A stretch of 64,000 nucleotides of DNA from Paralvinella palmiformis (GCA_025642065.1 JAODUP010000140.1:257501-321500); one strand, 5' to 3'; shown: positions 26,301 to 40,314, counted from the first letter of the stretch. The notes: generated from the letters alone by a model not told the origin. Numbers and translations are program-made.

Positions 26301-29105
26301 GATGGATGTGATACAGTGTCTTTGACCGAGCTGTAGGGATATCGTAGCCAGTTCGATGGCTTGTTAACATTGTGCCTCAGTGGTGAGGTGTTACGTAGTG
26401 GAGATTGTCCGTTCTCTGTCTGTCTTGTGTGTTGAGTGATCGCAGTCACACCTCTAATGACCACGGCTGCAAACAAATCAGACCTGGAGTGTGCTGTCTG
26501 TTCTTCGCGATCATCTTACTCTAAATGATGAAGCGTCAGTCAGCTAGCTAGCAGTAATCCTCACCTAGACGTAATCCCTGGATAGCTTTGTGTCATATGT
26601 AAGTACGGTGTCAGTGTACTGTATGTATACGTCTGGTGGTGATGCACAACTTGTGTTTATGCGGTCCTTTGGACACTTCCCGTTGGTGCTATTCTGTCAG
26701 ATGTACTAGTGTTTTCCTTTCATTTATAAATTGTATTATCATATGTGATCAATCAGGTGATGTTTCGTTGATATGTATGTCGTGCACAGAATTGTCTTTG
26801 CGGTGTATATCGACCTCGGTACTCGGCACAAGTAATGCGTTGCGGCAAAACAATTGAAAGCTGATTATCCTAGCTTTTACTCGGCGAAATTATTGTCATT
26901 CTGGTTTTTGTGTGCATTATTGGAAATTATGCCTTGGGCATACTAACATCCAGAGTGGTCTCTACCGGGGCATACAAATTGTGATGACTCTTTATCCCGA
27001 GCGGGGGAAGACCCCGACAGTGCCCGGGTTTTGTTCGGGTTGATTGTCAACTTGTTTATTGTGACCCCGAGCCGGCTCTTTCCTCACGTAATGTCCCTTT
27101 TGTCGTTTCTCTTTGGCCAGTGGCCTTTACATAAGAACCACAAGTCAGCGAGGATGGCTTAAATGTAAGACGTGGGCACCGTGTCTCCGGGCAAAGCCGA
27201 CTTCCCGTGTTCAGCCGCGGCTCATAATACCATCACTTTGGCGGGCATCTAAATTGATGGAATAATGCCCTTGTTATGGCCACTTCAGCAATATGACTCC
27301 ATATTACGTAAACGTTAGAGATGGATGTACCGCGGAGTGTGTACTGTTGTTATCCAGACCCGGTCAGCTCGCGTACTGATTCATTAAGTGACAGCGTTTA
27401 TCCGACGATTCTTCAAGGCTGGATAGGATACTGCGTGGCACATTCGATACATGAAGACTCGGGGCCCACCCACTCCACCTTTTATTAGAGTCCATTCGTC
27501 TGGAAGCATTCAAGACGTGTAACCGACCTAAAATAACGACATATCCAGAAAAACACACGCCAAAATCTCCCCGCCTCTCACGTAGGCCTCACAGTTACCG
27601 CACACGAGAGCAATCTCGTTAGGTAAACAAAGGTTGCAGTGGTAGCCTACGAGTCTTATAAGGGTGCAGATTCCTTGAAAACTCTGATGAATATAGATTT
27701 GCTTGGAGGGTTTTCAGGGCCTCTTTCGGTCCTGTGTACTGAATCCAAATTAGTTCGGCATCAGCAAAAAGATAACTGTTATAAGAAGTATTGTGTGCTA
27801 GAGAACACTGGATACTTTGTTGATAGAAAGCGAACCATGTCCCTTCTCATAAAGAAACTATTGTCTTTCGTTCTCAGCGTAAATGTTGTGTTACAGTTTT
27901 ATGTCATTTTGAATAAATTACCAATCTGGAAAATGTTTCCAAATCGTTGCTATGGTTTGAGGCGTAGGAGGAGGGTGGGGGGGTTGTCAGGGGGCAGTCT
28001 TGTCGAGTGACTGCCGCTGGAGTTTGAGCAATAAATATTTGTTGTTGAAAGCCCGAAACATTCCTCCTTTTTATCCATGTCTTGCGTTTTTCACCTTATT
28101 GCTCTATGGCACAGCGACTGCTCTTACCTGAGCTGCTTAAATAGAAGAACTTGTTGTTCATTAAGCGCCGCTCGGGCATAATTTTTACACGGCTGAAGTA
28201 TGCTAGTTTCCTACCCACCCTGCGAACTGCACTAATGTGAAATGAATTACTGTTGGCCAGTCTAATTGCTGGTAGCATGTTATCCATTTGCCAGAGTTGC
28301 TGACATCACAGCCATGAATTAATTATACGCATTACATTAAGCGAAACAACCTCCGAACAAACGACGTTAATACGTTCACTTTAGTAGTATTTATTACAGC
28401 CGATGGACCAAAATAATACGCCGAAACCATTTGGCCAAAAAAAAAATTAAAAAAAACCCACATCACCAGACAGACCCCGAGAACACCCGACGCTGCTGTT
28501 TGTCGAAGGAAAGCGATTTCGTTCTGGAGTACCTTCGGGTCTTTTAGCGGGTAAGATAATAAAAGCACAATCAATATATTGTTGGATGGCGCTGCTTTCT
28601 TGCCTGGTTTCTTGTCGGGGAGATTTCAAAGGCAATAACGCAGAGGGAATGATTTTAATAGAAGGCATGAGGAGGATTTTACTTGCTTAGCGCAGTCGAC
28701 TAATAAATCACTTTGGCATGCTGCGATGGACGCCGTTATGGATTTTCTGGCAAGAAGGCGAAAGAAGGGGGAATCCGCTGCCGAGGAGTAACGGCCATCG
28801 TTAATTTACCTGAATGGATTGTTTCTCTTGCCGTGATTGGCTCGCAATTCATCGCTAAAATGTAACACGCCGCGCGCGACTCGGCAGTCTTAAGAAATGC
28901 GAATTTCGTTTTATGCTAGTCCTCGATCTGGCTTCGGCGAGTCTGTACTGGATGTGATGCTCCATCAGTGATGGTCCATATACGTTTTACGATTTGCATC
29001 ATCGATTAAATCCCGATCGTTCTTCTGCATTGAAATTCTTCTTCTAGAGTTAATTGTGGATGGGACTTTATCTAAATATTCGGATGCACGCAGAGATAGA
29101 GAGGT

Positions 29106-29106
<1 letters not shown>

Positions 29107-29163
<57 letters not shown>

Positions 29164-29204
29164 ATGTCCACTAGTGATTTATGGATTTGTTATATCAGAT
29201 ATAA

Positions 29205-29254
<50 letters not shown>
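29107..29254. repeat. (TG)n and (AT)n microsatellites
   Basis: A TG run at about 29113-29160 and an AT run at about 29207-29254, separated by roughly 45 bp of unique DNA. Confidence 0.95.
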
Positions 29255-29259
<5 letters not shown>

Positions 29260-31540
29260 ATTAATGGACAGTACATGTTCGTCATTTCGTTTTCCATTTT
29301 GGAACATATACCAAGTTATCGCCGGTTTGAAAATTAATTGCTCAGACAAGGATTAACGTTTGTTTGACAATTTATGCCGCTCGTTCTACAGGTCTGACAA
29401 CTTACATGGACAAGCTGTGCGCTGAATAATGCCCTCCCAGCGTGATGGAATATCATGATTATTGAGGGTTGGTGATAGATTACGGTTGGTGTCTGCCATC
29501 AGTAGCTGTCAATGTTTTATATTTTTATGGCTTTCCATAGACGGCGAGCGTTAAAGCATTACGGCCGGCGACCGGCTAATACACTTAGCGATATTATTGG
29601 TCGCGCAATCTAGCGCCATATTCCGTATTAGATCATGGCGAGTCTTAATTGAATATGGAAAGACGTTCGGCGTCTGAAATGGATGCGCGTTACAAAGCGC
29701 GGAGTAGCCTTCAATGGATCCACCGTGAGAGGGGGATTAGTTCCTTCTGGCAGTATTCACTAGCTATTTCTGCTAGAATCAGCGCTGGTGATAATCGCGG
29801 GCTTTAGGGATTTTCCCGTACTTTCCCCACCAGCGTTTCTCAAAGATGTCCCGTAAAATAAGAAATATCCCCAAAATAGCAATAGATCTGTGGTGTGAAC
29901 AATTAGGCATGGGGTGGGGCCTCTTAAGAATTGTTTAGAAAATTATTTCTCGATCCATATACAAGCTGCTTGTTCTATGAAGTCAGCATGAAGAAATATT
30001 TGTAGTTCCCCTAAGATGTTTTAGAGGTTGCCCCTAGTGCATGCTATAGACGTTGGTATATTTTGTCTACTTCCTGGTTTAGTCTAGTATTTATACACCA
30101 GTAGGCGCCAGTGTTCACTATCGATAACCAGGCGTACTTCATTATTTGGCCAACTCATGTGTTATAATCCTTTAATCATTTTCTGGCTCCATTGGTTCTA
30201 CTGTGGATCGGAGAATGTCACAGCAGACAGACAGACAGACAGCCATACAGTCAGACAGAGACAGTATGGCCGCCAGATATTGTATAAAAAGTAGTCTGCT
30301 GCAGTCTAGTCACATTGTAATGTATATTTATAGCGAAAGGAGGACGATCAGAAAGAAAAGCCCGTGTGTGTGTGTGCACGCACGCACGCACACACGAGCT
30401 AGTGTTCTATAAATAAACTGTATCTCTTGGCGATGTTACTGACTACACACTAGCATACACGCTCAGTGTTTGACTCGTATCAAACAGGTTACGATATGCC
30501 GCGGTACGAAAACAGCACACATCAGACTGTTGGTTCAGCATCTCCTGTGGAAACAAAATGTACATCTTGGCGGTTTGTGCGTGTGTGTGTGTGTGTGTGT
30601 GTGAAGTGGCCATGACAAAAATCGATACGTTTAGCCGGTGGCTGTAATTGCAGTTGATATTTTAGGTGGATGGCATTAGATTGTTGCATGAATACAAACA
30701 CAACACACGTATGTTCTTGGAGAGAGGACTCGGTTGCTGCGACGGCTGGCAGTTGGGTGCATTCTTTGATCAGCGGATCCTTGTTGTGGTGGCAGTATCG
30801 GAACAATAATGATACTGGAGTTGGGTTTTGGCGGTGAGATGGGAGATGATGGTGTGAAGATTATCGTACGCGTTATGGCGCCTTTCTCATAATGTAGAAT
30901 ATTGCCTCAAAACAAATCGCCCGCGGTTAGAAACCCAGAATCACATTTATAATGTTCTCGACATGCGTTCCTTTGAATAAGACGTCTTTTTGTAATGTTC
31001 TTTATATGTATGAACCATATATGTAGATCTGTCCGACTTAAACTCTCCGATACGGACGTGTATTTGACTGACCACAGTTCCACGGCTATGAAGATTGCTA
31101 TCCCGTCGAGGTAATGCCACTAGCGCTGGTATTCTAGAGGGCCGCCTTTCTCCGGGTATCCGTTTCAAACCGATATCTATAATTAGTATCCTGTACCGAG
31201 ACGGTTTCATTTTTTTAAATGACACCGAATCCTGGGATCCTATAGCTCGGAGTAAGTGCGCCGTTTGACAGAAGGGATTCAGCCTGATTGACAGTGATTT
31301 AATTTCGTTCGTTAAACGCTTCCAGTTCGTGGCTACGGTATATGCGTACGAACACCCCCCCCCCACACACACACACAATGACAGACACACACACACACAC
31401 ACACGCATTGGATTACTGTTTTCGGATTGCTTTATGGAAGTAATGACTATTTAAATATCGGCGATGATTCGCGTCACCAAAACTGAGCCACACGACATCT
31501 CGATTAACCGTGATCTAGCGCCGATAGCGTCCTTGGTTTG

Positions 31541-31554
31541 GTTACCATGGTAAC
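31541..31554. promoter_or_regulatory. RFX X-box-like perfect palindrome
   Basis: GTTACCATGGTAAC is a perfect 14-bp palindrome and an exact X-box consensus match. Such sites bind RFX factors in animals, often near ciliary genes. No gene start is evident next to it. Confidence 0.4.
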
Positions 31555-31859
31555 AGCTAACGGCGAGGGTGACAGAGAACCCTCGGCGGACGTTCGGAGA
31601 AATGACTCGGTCTGAGTAAATATATACGTACATTTGGCGAACGAGATCGGTCGGTGTAATTATATATAATACATTTATTGGGAATTAAATAACGTGTACC
31701 AGTTGTGTAGGCTTCTCTGGCGCATCCTTTGATGTTCAATATTAAGCGACAGCTGCACACGATGATACCTTGTGGCTGGCTCGGCGCTGTCTCGGCTCCG
31801 TTTTCTGGCGGAGACTCTTCATTATCTACATCAATCATCATCAGCACCGAGGAGCCGTG

Positions 31860-32440
31860 AAGATGCTACCAATGCCACATCTAGCCATTCGACCCGGCCA
31901 CATCTGCCGATTCTGCACTGTTACATCTGCCGAGTCTTGGCGCCCGCGTGGGATCTACATTAAAACGTCTGCTGATTCTACTTGGCTCGTGTAACGAGTC
32001 CAGGGAGACGCATCTGCGAGTCTACACAATCGCATCTGCTCATCTGGTGTGTCGGCACAATCACATCGCTGATCAATGCTTGACCAGTAGATCGGGGGTC
32101 TACTTAGGCACTTCTGGTGATTTTTACCTGGCTACATTTATCCATTTCATTCTAACTAACTACAACTGCTCTCTCTCTCTCTGCACGCAACCCCATCGAA
32201 TAAACCTGCTTAGCTAATGTAACGAGTCCCCATCTCCCGAATCTACAAATCTGCATAGTCCCCTCTACCTAACTACATCTTCCCAACTCCACCAAAGACA
32301 CTTGCGGAATATTGCTCATCGCATCTGCTCATTTTACCTAGATAAACATGTTTAGTCTACCAAACCGCATCTGCCAAATCTACCGAGACATGTCTACCCA
32401 GCTCCATTTATCCCAGCCTGCCCCGCCACATCTACCCGGT
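31860..32440. repeat. Degenerate minisatellite with a CATCTGCC/CATCTACC core
   Basis: The octamer CATCTGCC and variants (CATCTAGC, CGTCTGCT, CATCTACC) recur about a dozen times over roughly 580 bp, often followed by GANTCTAC-like bases at irregular intervals of about 15-40 bp. GTAACGAGTCC also occurs twice, at about 31991 and 32219. This indicates an old, decayed tandem array. Open frames here are by-products of the periodic sequence. Confidence 0.6.
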
Positions 32441-35386
32441 CTGCTGGTTGGTTTTGATAACAATCTGAGAGTTCTAGACTAGTAACCCTCAGTCAGTCAG
32501 TCACATGTGCCAATCAGTCACAATTATCTAGCGCTAGTCTATGAGAGCCGCCAGGTAAGCTTCAGGTGTGATGTGCATTGCTCATCAACGGCATTAATTA
32601 TCGCCCACCTGTACAGCTGGTCGCACCACTACAGTGGCGTCAGTATTGAAAGGCCATTAAACAGCGTTCCCCGGAGTTGCCCGGTTTCACGCCAGCCGAA
32701 GGAGCGAGCACTGCCCGATCGAACGACGTTTCAATAACGGGCACTACTCGTCAGAATAGATTTTCCCTCAACTGGCCGCGCCACGTCTGAAACATTTCTG
32801 GCTCATTATCCTTCGGAAGCTCTTAGACGATGCTGACAAGTCTCGAGTTTGATGGTTGGCCATTCTTCTTCTCCTTGTCCTCCGTTTCCTTTTTTTTTTT
32901 GGTTCTGGGGCTGACCCCTGGAGTGACACATTCGACCAATCAGCTGTGAGTCAGCACATTTGATCAGTGGCCATAGAATGTTGGCTTCTAGCTGACTGGA
33001 ATCCTTGAGGAGTCCTATATCAGTAGTCTAAGTGTGTGTGTGTGTGTGTGTGTGTGTGGTCGGTCCTGACCGCGGTCCCTAATCACTAGTGTGTCATGCA
33101 ACCTTTAGAGGAACGTAATTACCGGTTGGATACGTCGAATGCTTGTCTTTCCAATGTCCGGATCAGAATGATTTCGTATTTTTGCACCCATTCACGGAAG
33201 TCCCCCCCCCCACACACACACACAAACAGAGAGAGTGAGAGAGAGAGAGACGCACGCGCACACATACACAACTAGGCGAAGGTTTTTTATAATGTTTACC
33301 TAGACGAGTGCGGCTCTATCTGCCAGACATTGTCGGAGACTGTGATGGCTAACTGTGATATAAAAGGTTCTCGTTTAGAATGACTGAGTGCTATACTGAC
33401 GCTAGAAGCTTGTGTACAGAGGGAGACCAATGTTTTATTTTTGGCCGAGCCGTACCCTACATCTGGCTTCTGCAACAGGACATCATCTGAATGTCACCGT
33501 GTTGCCAAATGGAGTAATCGTGTAAAAACCCAGTGAGACATTCGCTCCAGTGGGCTGATCAATGGCAGGGGATTTTTGTTTTGGGGACGGTTTTGACCTC
33601 TAAACTGCACGAGCACAAAAAAAAACTCTTTTAATGGACCACATCAAAGATATCGGCGGTGACTTTCTCGATCGTGAAAGATCTGCCGCTCATCGAAGCA
33701 TTTCTTATGAGAGAATGTCCCTTGGGGCGGCGAATGCTACATCTGGGAAGAGCACCTGAGTGGAAGATGTGCCGAAGCTATTAAGGGCCAAGTCGAGCCA
33801 GATCCTTGCCCTGATCGGAGAGACAGAAACACGGCCACCGGCTGGTTATATGCGTCCCCGAGGGCGTCGCTCGGTCTGCCCCAGAGGCGCTGCCCAAAAA
33901 CACAACTCCGATAACGATACTGCCCGGTCGGGCTCTACAGTAGATTCGCCATTGACTGTCGGTTCTACAAGAACGACTGTTCTTCCGTTGCATACAGTAA
34001 GTGCCGATTACTCTCCTAGTTGCAATAAAGGCGGCTACTGTTGTTTAATTTCCATATTCCCACACTAACCGGCAATGCCCGTGTTACGACCATTAGTTCC
34101 CACTCCGAAGGGTCATCTTACTAGCGCGATTCCGCTGTATCAGTGTATGTGTTCCGTTGCGGAATATTTGTTCGGGTTTTCCCGAAGAAGTAACTAGACC
34201 ATAACACGTCAGCGGGTGAAACATGGCATGATGTGTTCTCATGTTTTATGGACGCGCTGGGAAATATACGCCGAGCATGGACCGGTCACCGGGGGTGTAG
34301 TGTAGGGGGCACCGCTAGAGGTTGGCAACATCGGCGTCCGAATGTGGCGAATTTGGCGCGGACGGCTCCAATCATTCGCACGATGTCTCCCCGGGGTTTG
34401 ATTATGTCGGCAGCCGACGGGCGGCTAACACTCGCCTGCGACCGATTGACCATTTATGGACATCGGTGGTCCAGTGATAGCTGTCTGCCTATCTGATCTG
34501 TTGTCAGTCATCCGGCGGACAAATATGCCGAAATCTGGCCGAAAATTGACTGCTGTCAGTCATGACATCCAGTTATAAAGGCGTGTTGCTCGTAGGTAAT
34601 GGGACTACGTATTGGCAGCGACCGACAGATTACGAGTGATTTTGACAGGGTAATTCGATCGACGTAATTAGATGAACGGCAGAACGTCAATATTTGGAAT
34701 TACACAATGAAATAATTCAATCTTTGGCATACGTCACAGAAGTGACAATCCGGTGCACTATGTTCCGGAGCTACTGCACGGTCAGTGAATTCACAAGTTC
34801 AGGTACGATAAAAATATAGAAAACCTTATGGTGTAGGATATGTTTTGCAGTTTATCACCAGATATCAGTAAATTGTATTCGTACGTTTGTTTTTCTTCAT
34901 TGAATTTCTCCTTTAATATTCCGAATCTGATAACAGTCTTACTTCCTTCGCAACTCAAATATATAAATAACGATCCTTTACACAATCTGCCGCTGCTGTC
35001 AGCTTCACACGAAGCATCCTGTTTCTAGATCTGGGCCTATTATAGGCAGGCAATCTACAATAATTCATCTCATCCAGCGAGGTGTTCGATTGTGGCTGAG
35101 TCACAACGGAGTTACACGACTGATGATGATTACGATGATAATGATGATGATGATGATAATAATATTTTATATAGCGCTTTATTCAACTTGAGTTGACGTG
35201 AACTCAGCCCTCGACGTTTCTGACTTCACCCCTCTCATACTGAGCCATCATGACATCATCAATGCTGATTCATGATATATTGGTACGTTTGTAAGGATGG
35301 ATGGGCTTTTTTAAAATATGTTACCGCTTGCTCGCTGTTTACTGTGACGTAACTGGTATGCTATGGCGGCTAACTTCGTACCCGGT

Positions 35387-35388
<2 letters not shown>

Positions 35389-35422
<34 letters not shown>
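35389..35422. repeat. (TG)n microsatellite
   Basis: Uninterrupted TG run. Confidence 0.95.
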
Positions 35423-35423
<1 letters not shown>

Positions 35424-35846
35424 TTGACAGCTGTAGACAAAAGCGTTGGAATGTGATAATAACACGCTGACCAGTGTTCTGTCACTCCAATTGGTCTGTC
35501 GTTGTTTACTACAGCTAACACCGGGATGTGTTTATGGGATGGTGTTGTTTTGTACGTGAACTACTGCCCCAGAGCAAGCCGGTACTGTTCGGAGCTGGTA
35601 CATGGAGGGTAGGTATGTGGTATGGGTGTCGGGGGTGTCTATGGGTTTTAACCTCTCAGAAGGCTAAAGGGGTATCCTATTTCATTAAAGTGAGGCAAAG
35701 ACGACGACTGCATAATTTCACCTGTCTCAACTCCCGTGGAAAGCTAACTTCAGCATGCGAACCCATTATTCCACTTGCCCGTGTAAGCACCGAATCCGGC
35801 TTCACCATGCACAGATACCCACATGCATGCAGTGATTGTGATCAGA

Positions 35847-36030
35847 TTTGATGATTTGTGTTTTACGGCCACTTTTGTGCACATGGTAGGCTAAACTGGC
35901 CGAGCGACCTCCGAAGGTAATGAGGCGAAGTCAAAGATGAAACAACCTTCAGATATGCCCACTCCGAGATTCGAACCCGGGTGGTAGTGATCTGTGGTCC
36001 AACACGCTACCGCTAGATCACGGAGGCGCC
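35847..36030 (-). mobile_element. Full-length tRNA-derived SINE family 1 with target-site duplication
   Basis: On the minus strand it runs from GGCGCCTCCGTGATCTAG (A-box region) through GGGTTCGAATCTC (B box) and the conserved body to TGGCCGTAAAACACAAATC. The flanks carry an exact 17-bp direct repeat, CAGTGATTGTGATCAGA, at 35830-35846 and 36031-36047. That is the target-site duplication expected of LINE-assisted retroposition. It is the best-preserved copy in the window and defines the element length as about 184 bp. Confidence 0.92.
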
Positions 36031-38875
36031 CAGTGATTGTGATCAGAAATGTACCGTTTTCCAATGTGATCCTGCCTATTCATCTAAGGAGGCAATAAAA
36101 TGTGTCATTTGCATCATAATGAAGGATGTACCACATCCACAGTGTATTTGTAATGCAATCATAATTGCCGTGTGGACATAGCTGGCATTTTCTAAAATAA
36201 GCACGACACCTGCAAACTTAGCATTTAATGACCAACTATTGCACACCACTATGCATATATTTAAAAGAATTTTAGCCACACCACGCGAACATATATTCAG
36301 TGAACAAAACTGTTTGCGCGATATAAACAAAAGTTCTATCTGTTTGTGGTCAGTATACCCAGTTGACCTGTTCTAGTGTATGTACAATAAACTGGAGCCA
36401 TTTAAACGCCGAAGCATGATTGTATCATGTTCAGATACGGGGTAGTATTATATAACAGGCAGCTACCGACGGGCCATGTTGACAGCAGCAAAACCACTTT
36501 CTATGGCTGTATACTCCGTGGCTTGGTATTCAAGTGTTTGTGATGAAGAAAACAAATACCTTTACAGGGCTAGTGAGTGTGTGTGTGTGTGTGTCTGTCT
36601 CTGTGTGTGTATATGAGTGCGTGTGGTTGGGCCGCATACCTGTTCCTATCGATATGGTCCAATGGACACCGGGCTTTAACAAGTAGACGACTAGCTGGTA
36701 TAGTCGCGGTGTGTATGCGTCTGTAAGACGTATCGTGGTAGGTATATCATTGTGTGCGCGCGTGTGTGTAGAAAGCAGTATAAGCTTGTGGACGTGAACC
36801 AACTAGGAGAATATATATATATATATATATATATATATGGACGGCAGTGGAAAGAACATTTACGCTGACTAATGCAACACGTATATATATATCAGTAACG
36901 GCTGTTTTGTTTGTAGCTCCATAACCATCACCAAAAGTGTGATAGGTAACAGTGATCACAACCGGATTACACTACTGGCTGAGCTGTGGTGGTTCAGATT
37001 AGAACCACATCATTGTTGATCGTGTACTAGTCCTGATTGTACGAAGGATACTCGTACCTGGAAGGTCACACATGAACCGGGAGACCATCTTCGCTCTAGT
37101 TGTCTCGATACTGTCGAGGGATAATAGACCATGTTGTGGTAGGATTACTGATGACGTACCCTTCGGTAGGTCGACTGTGTTTACCTTTTGTCATTTTAGC
37201 GGTCAATACGATTTAGGATCATCTGTTTACTTATTATTACTTCATCCGCTTGTAATCTCGATTGGCGATCCCATAAACTGGACCTCAGGTAAAGAGGATG
37301 GGCTGCTGCTAGGTCGGTGTGTCTGTTTTTGGTTATTTGTAACAACTATTAATGACAGGTTATTTAATGTCGTAATCCCATTGACGGTTTTTACCTTGTT
37401 TATGCCGTTCACACGTGTTAATCGTGTATGTAATTTATGCGCTGACAGTTAAATATGCTTCACAATAGTACTTAATTCCGACTGTAACCATACCATAAAT
37501 GGTGAGGTGGTAATGTTGGTGACGAATGTGGTGACTCTTATGGCGGGGCCTTAAAAGATAGTAGTTGGCTGTTGCGGTTTTACACGCGCCGCACGCACGC
37601 ACACGCACACTACGAAGACACTAGTTTATAACATAACATAACACTGCTGTCATCAACGGCCAAGCACAATTATTTATTTCCACATCATAAATACTGAGCT
37701 ATTAATGTATAGTTAATATTAACTCATTAACATATGGTTGTTATGCCAAGTATGTCAACCTTTGGTTATAAGTTATCTTATTAACAATTAAGACGGTCAT
37801 CTCTGTCTCATGTTTGTCATTTTTGAGGATACTTCTGGATCACGTTTTTCAATTTCACCTTCTCATAGGGTATGAAAATATGAATAAATATGCATATATA
37901 GGAGTCCCTCTCATGAAAATATATTCATACAGTTGTCACGCTCATGCAAAAATAGCTAGTGTCATGTGTCTGTGGCACAGTTGCCCGTTTAACAAGAACC
38001 CCCCCCCCCCACACACACACACTGCTGTAAGGTTTTGTCTCGTGTTTTCATGGTAAAGGGATATTTTTGCGTCAAATATTTTCCAAGGGTGTAGGCCCGT
38101 GTTACCAGTTTAATAATACCACGTCATTCATTACCTGAGCCAAGTTGTTGATGTAGCTGTGATAGATCTACCTTTCATTTGACTTGCCAGATGTGACAAA
38201 GCCATGAATGCTAACACCGATTTCAACCGTGTCACCCGTTTGTAAACAGTTTTTATAGTTCATATAATATCGAGAATGGAACCTTATTCGATCATTTTTT
38301 TATCCAAAGCTCCGAATAAGACGTAGTTACTGATTAATGGTAAATGTTCTAGAATTTAGCCTTACCTATTCTTAATCAGTAAAGCACATCCCGTCCTGTG
38401 TCTTTGATACGGAATCACCCCATTAATGAAACTAGCGTTAGTCACAGTTTTCCTAATTGGCGGATGTGCGAATAAGAAATGTTTCTTTTTGCCGAATTTC
38501 TTGTCGTTTATGAAGAATTCGTTCTAACATTTTTCCGTTCGTGTTGTGTTTTCAAGACAAAACTCGGCCGAGGCATGGGTGTTTTACAGGGAAGTGATTC
38601 ATCGTCCATGGTCTAGTGACGAGAGTAGATATCTCTGTTTTGATCATTTAGGTGTGGCTTCTATAACGATTTTTATTAGTAGCTGTCCTGTTGTTGTGTT
38701 GGGCTAATTTACTGTGCCAGTTATTAGCCGTTTTTAACCGAACAGTGAAATACTTTTGTTTGGGTTGAGCAATGTTTAGAGCGTAGATAGTTATATATTC
38801 TCGAATTAGAGGATCATCTTTATTTGAGAACAATGGCATATATTATTATAAATGACCACCCAAAGCAGGTGTTAC

Positions 38876-38943
<68 letters not shown>
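38876..38943. repeat. (TA)n(TG)n microsatellite
   Basis: A short TA run followed by about 58 bp of TG. Confidence 0.95.
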
Positions 38944-38946
<3 letters not shown>

Positions 38947-39285
38947 GTACTATTGATCAGCTAACTTCACGTCTGTCGGTGTTGTTGATGATGTAAGCAT
39001 ATTGTGGCCATATAGGCTGCAGCGTGTATCCAGAATGTCTCCAGATCTGCGATAATCAGTTGCCTTTTGCCTAGAAATGAGCAGAGGCTTCAGCAATAAA
39101 ATTTCTTATGAGTTGGTTTATGGGCCCGTCATTAGCTAACACAGTCTCGCTACTACTAGACTGTGGATCTGGGATTGGGTTGACCCTCGGCCAGCCTATA
39201 GAAGGATAAACTATGTCACCATCAGAATCATCACCAGCCCGGTAAGAGCCCCCATAAGGAGTTGACCCGGTGCTACTGGAGCTGC

Positions 39286-39336
<51 letters not shown>

Positions 39337-39642
39337 TGACACAGTTCGGCCCAAAGACGCAAAATCTTTTAAGGAACGTTCATATTTATGGCGGTTCTGG
39401 TGTAGTGTTTTATGTGACCCATAAGAACAACAGCCTTCCTCCCAGTCCGGGTGTTTCTATACTCCTGTGTGCGCGTCTAAATGTGGCAGGTTATGGCTTT
39501 GCAAATGTGTTTGCTCATCTGAATAGCTTCGTATCGTGAAGTGGCAAAAACCCACAGCACAAGTAGTTAACCGTTGGAAGCCGTAAGACTGAATAAAACT
39601 TCAACTGCTGAGGATGTACAGCGTTTTTGTGTGTGCGTGTGT

Positions 39643-39668
39643 TTTTAGCTGTGTATAATAAGGCACAG
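39643..39668 (+). repeat. 26-bp dispersed direct repeat, copy 1
   Basis: An exact 26-bp match, beginning TTTTAGCTGTGTATAATAAG, to 40176-40201. Both copies are preceded directly by a TG-rich run, suggesting microsatellite-associated duplication. Confidence 0.8.
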
Positions 39669-40175
39669 CCATTTTATATTTTAAGTTTATCAGAAATGAT
39701 ATTTTATAAAATCTAAAGACAGTATATGACGTGGATGTTTTAACTGTGGGTACGCAGACATTCGGGTTCCGAGCAGCAATCGAGTGTCATATAAGACATC
39801 CTTCTGAACGTTTGGTTAAGTCCGTTTTCAATCGGCAAGTACCTCCAGGTAAAGTGGTGTACTGACGTCATCAATGTGTGTGTGTGTGTGTGTGTATTTT
39901 CCAATAAAACTCAATATTATTAGAATCGTCTGAAAAAAAGGGTATTTGGCCTCCAAAGAATCGCTTTAACAATAATTGAGGGGCAGCTCGGAAGAGAGAT
40001 AGACAATATTAATGGTTCTGTCTCATCGCTTGATAACTAACTTGTACTTAGTTTATAGCTAGCTTCACGTGTCTGGAGTAAGTATGAAACTGGCGTGACA
40101 TTTTCAGATCTTCTGTATGCAGGTGTGTTTATTTAGGGGAGGAAGTGTTTGTTTGTGTGTGTGTGTGTGTGTGTG

Positions 40176-40201
40176 TTTTAGCTGTGTATAATAAGGCACA
40201 G
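40176..40201 (+). repeat. 26-bp dispersed direct repeat, copy 2
   Basis: Exact match to 39643-39668. It is again preceded by a (TG)n run and lies about 110 bp upstream of the duplicated plexin exon segment. Confidence 0.8.
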
Positions 40202-40314
40202 GCACAGGAAATCTCGAACCGTGAATTCAAACTCTGGACGTTTCTTCAGGGGACTGAATCCAGAGTGGCGACTTTTCTTGCTGAGACATGTGTAATGTCT
40301 CACCATGCAGTCCC

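Larger units (their letters stand above)
23341..35846. other. Mostly unique non-coding stretch with simple repeats
   Basis: No exon chain was recognised. The longest open frames (137 codons at 25780 plus, 102 at 33760 plus, 153 at 30947 minus) have no domain, no splice support and no credible partner. Complex CpG-rich patches at 26.9-27.6, 28.7-28.9 and 29.5-29.8 kb have the look of regulatory DNA, but this is a subjective judgement. Confidence 0.45.
36048..40314. other. Non-coding stretch with microsatellites
   Basis: No exon chain was found. Simple repeats include a TA run at about 36811-36838, a TG run at 38886-38943, an AT run at 39291-39333 and a TG run at about 39875-39896. A 126-codon open frame at 37072-37452 shows no recognisable domain. 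Confidence 0.5.

Noticed and set aside
30947..31408. 153-codon minus-strand open frame
   Set aside because: It begins in a translated CA microsatellite (Cys/Val repeats) and the remainder shows no domain similarity.
33760..34068. 102-codon plus-strand open frame
   Set aside because: No domain, no splice partner, and composition typical of random CpG-rich sequence.
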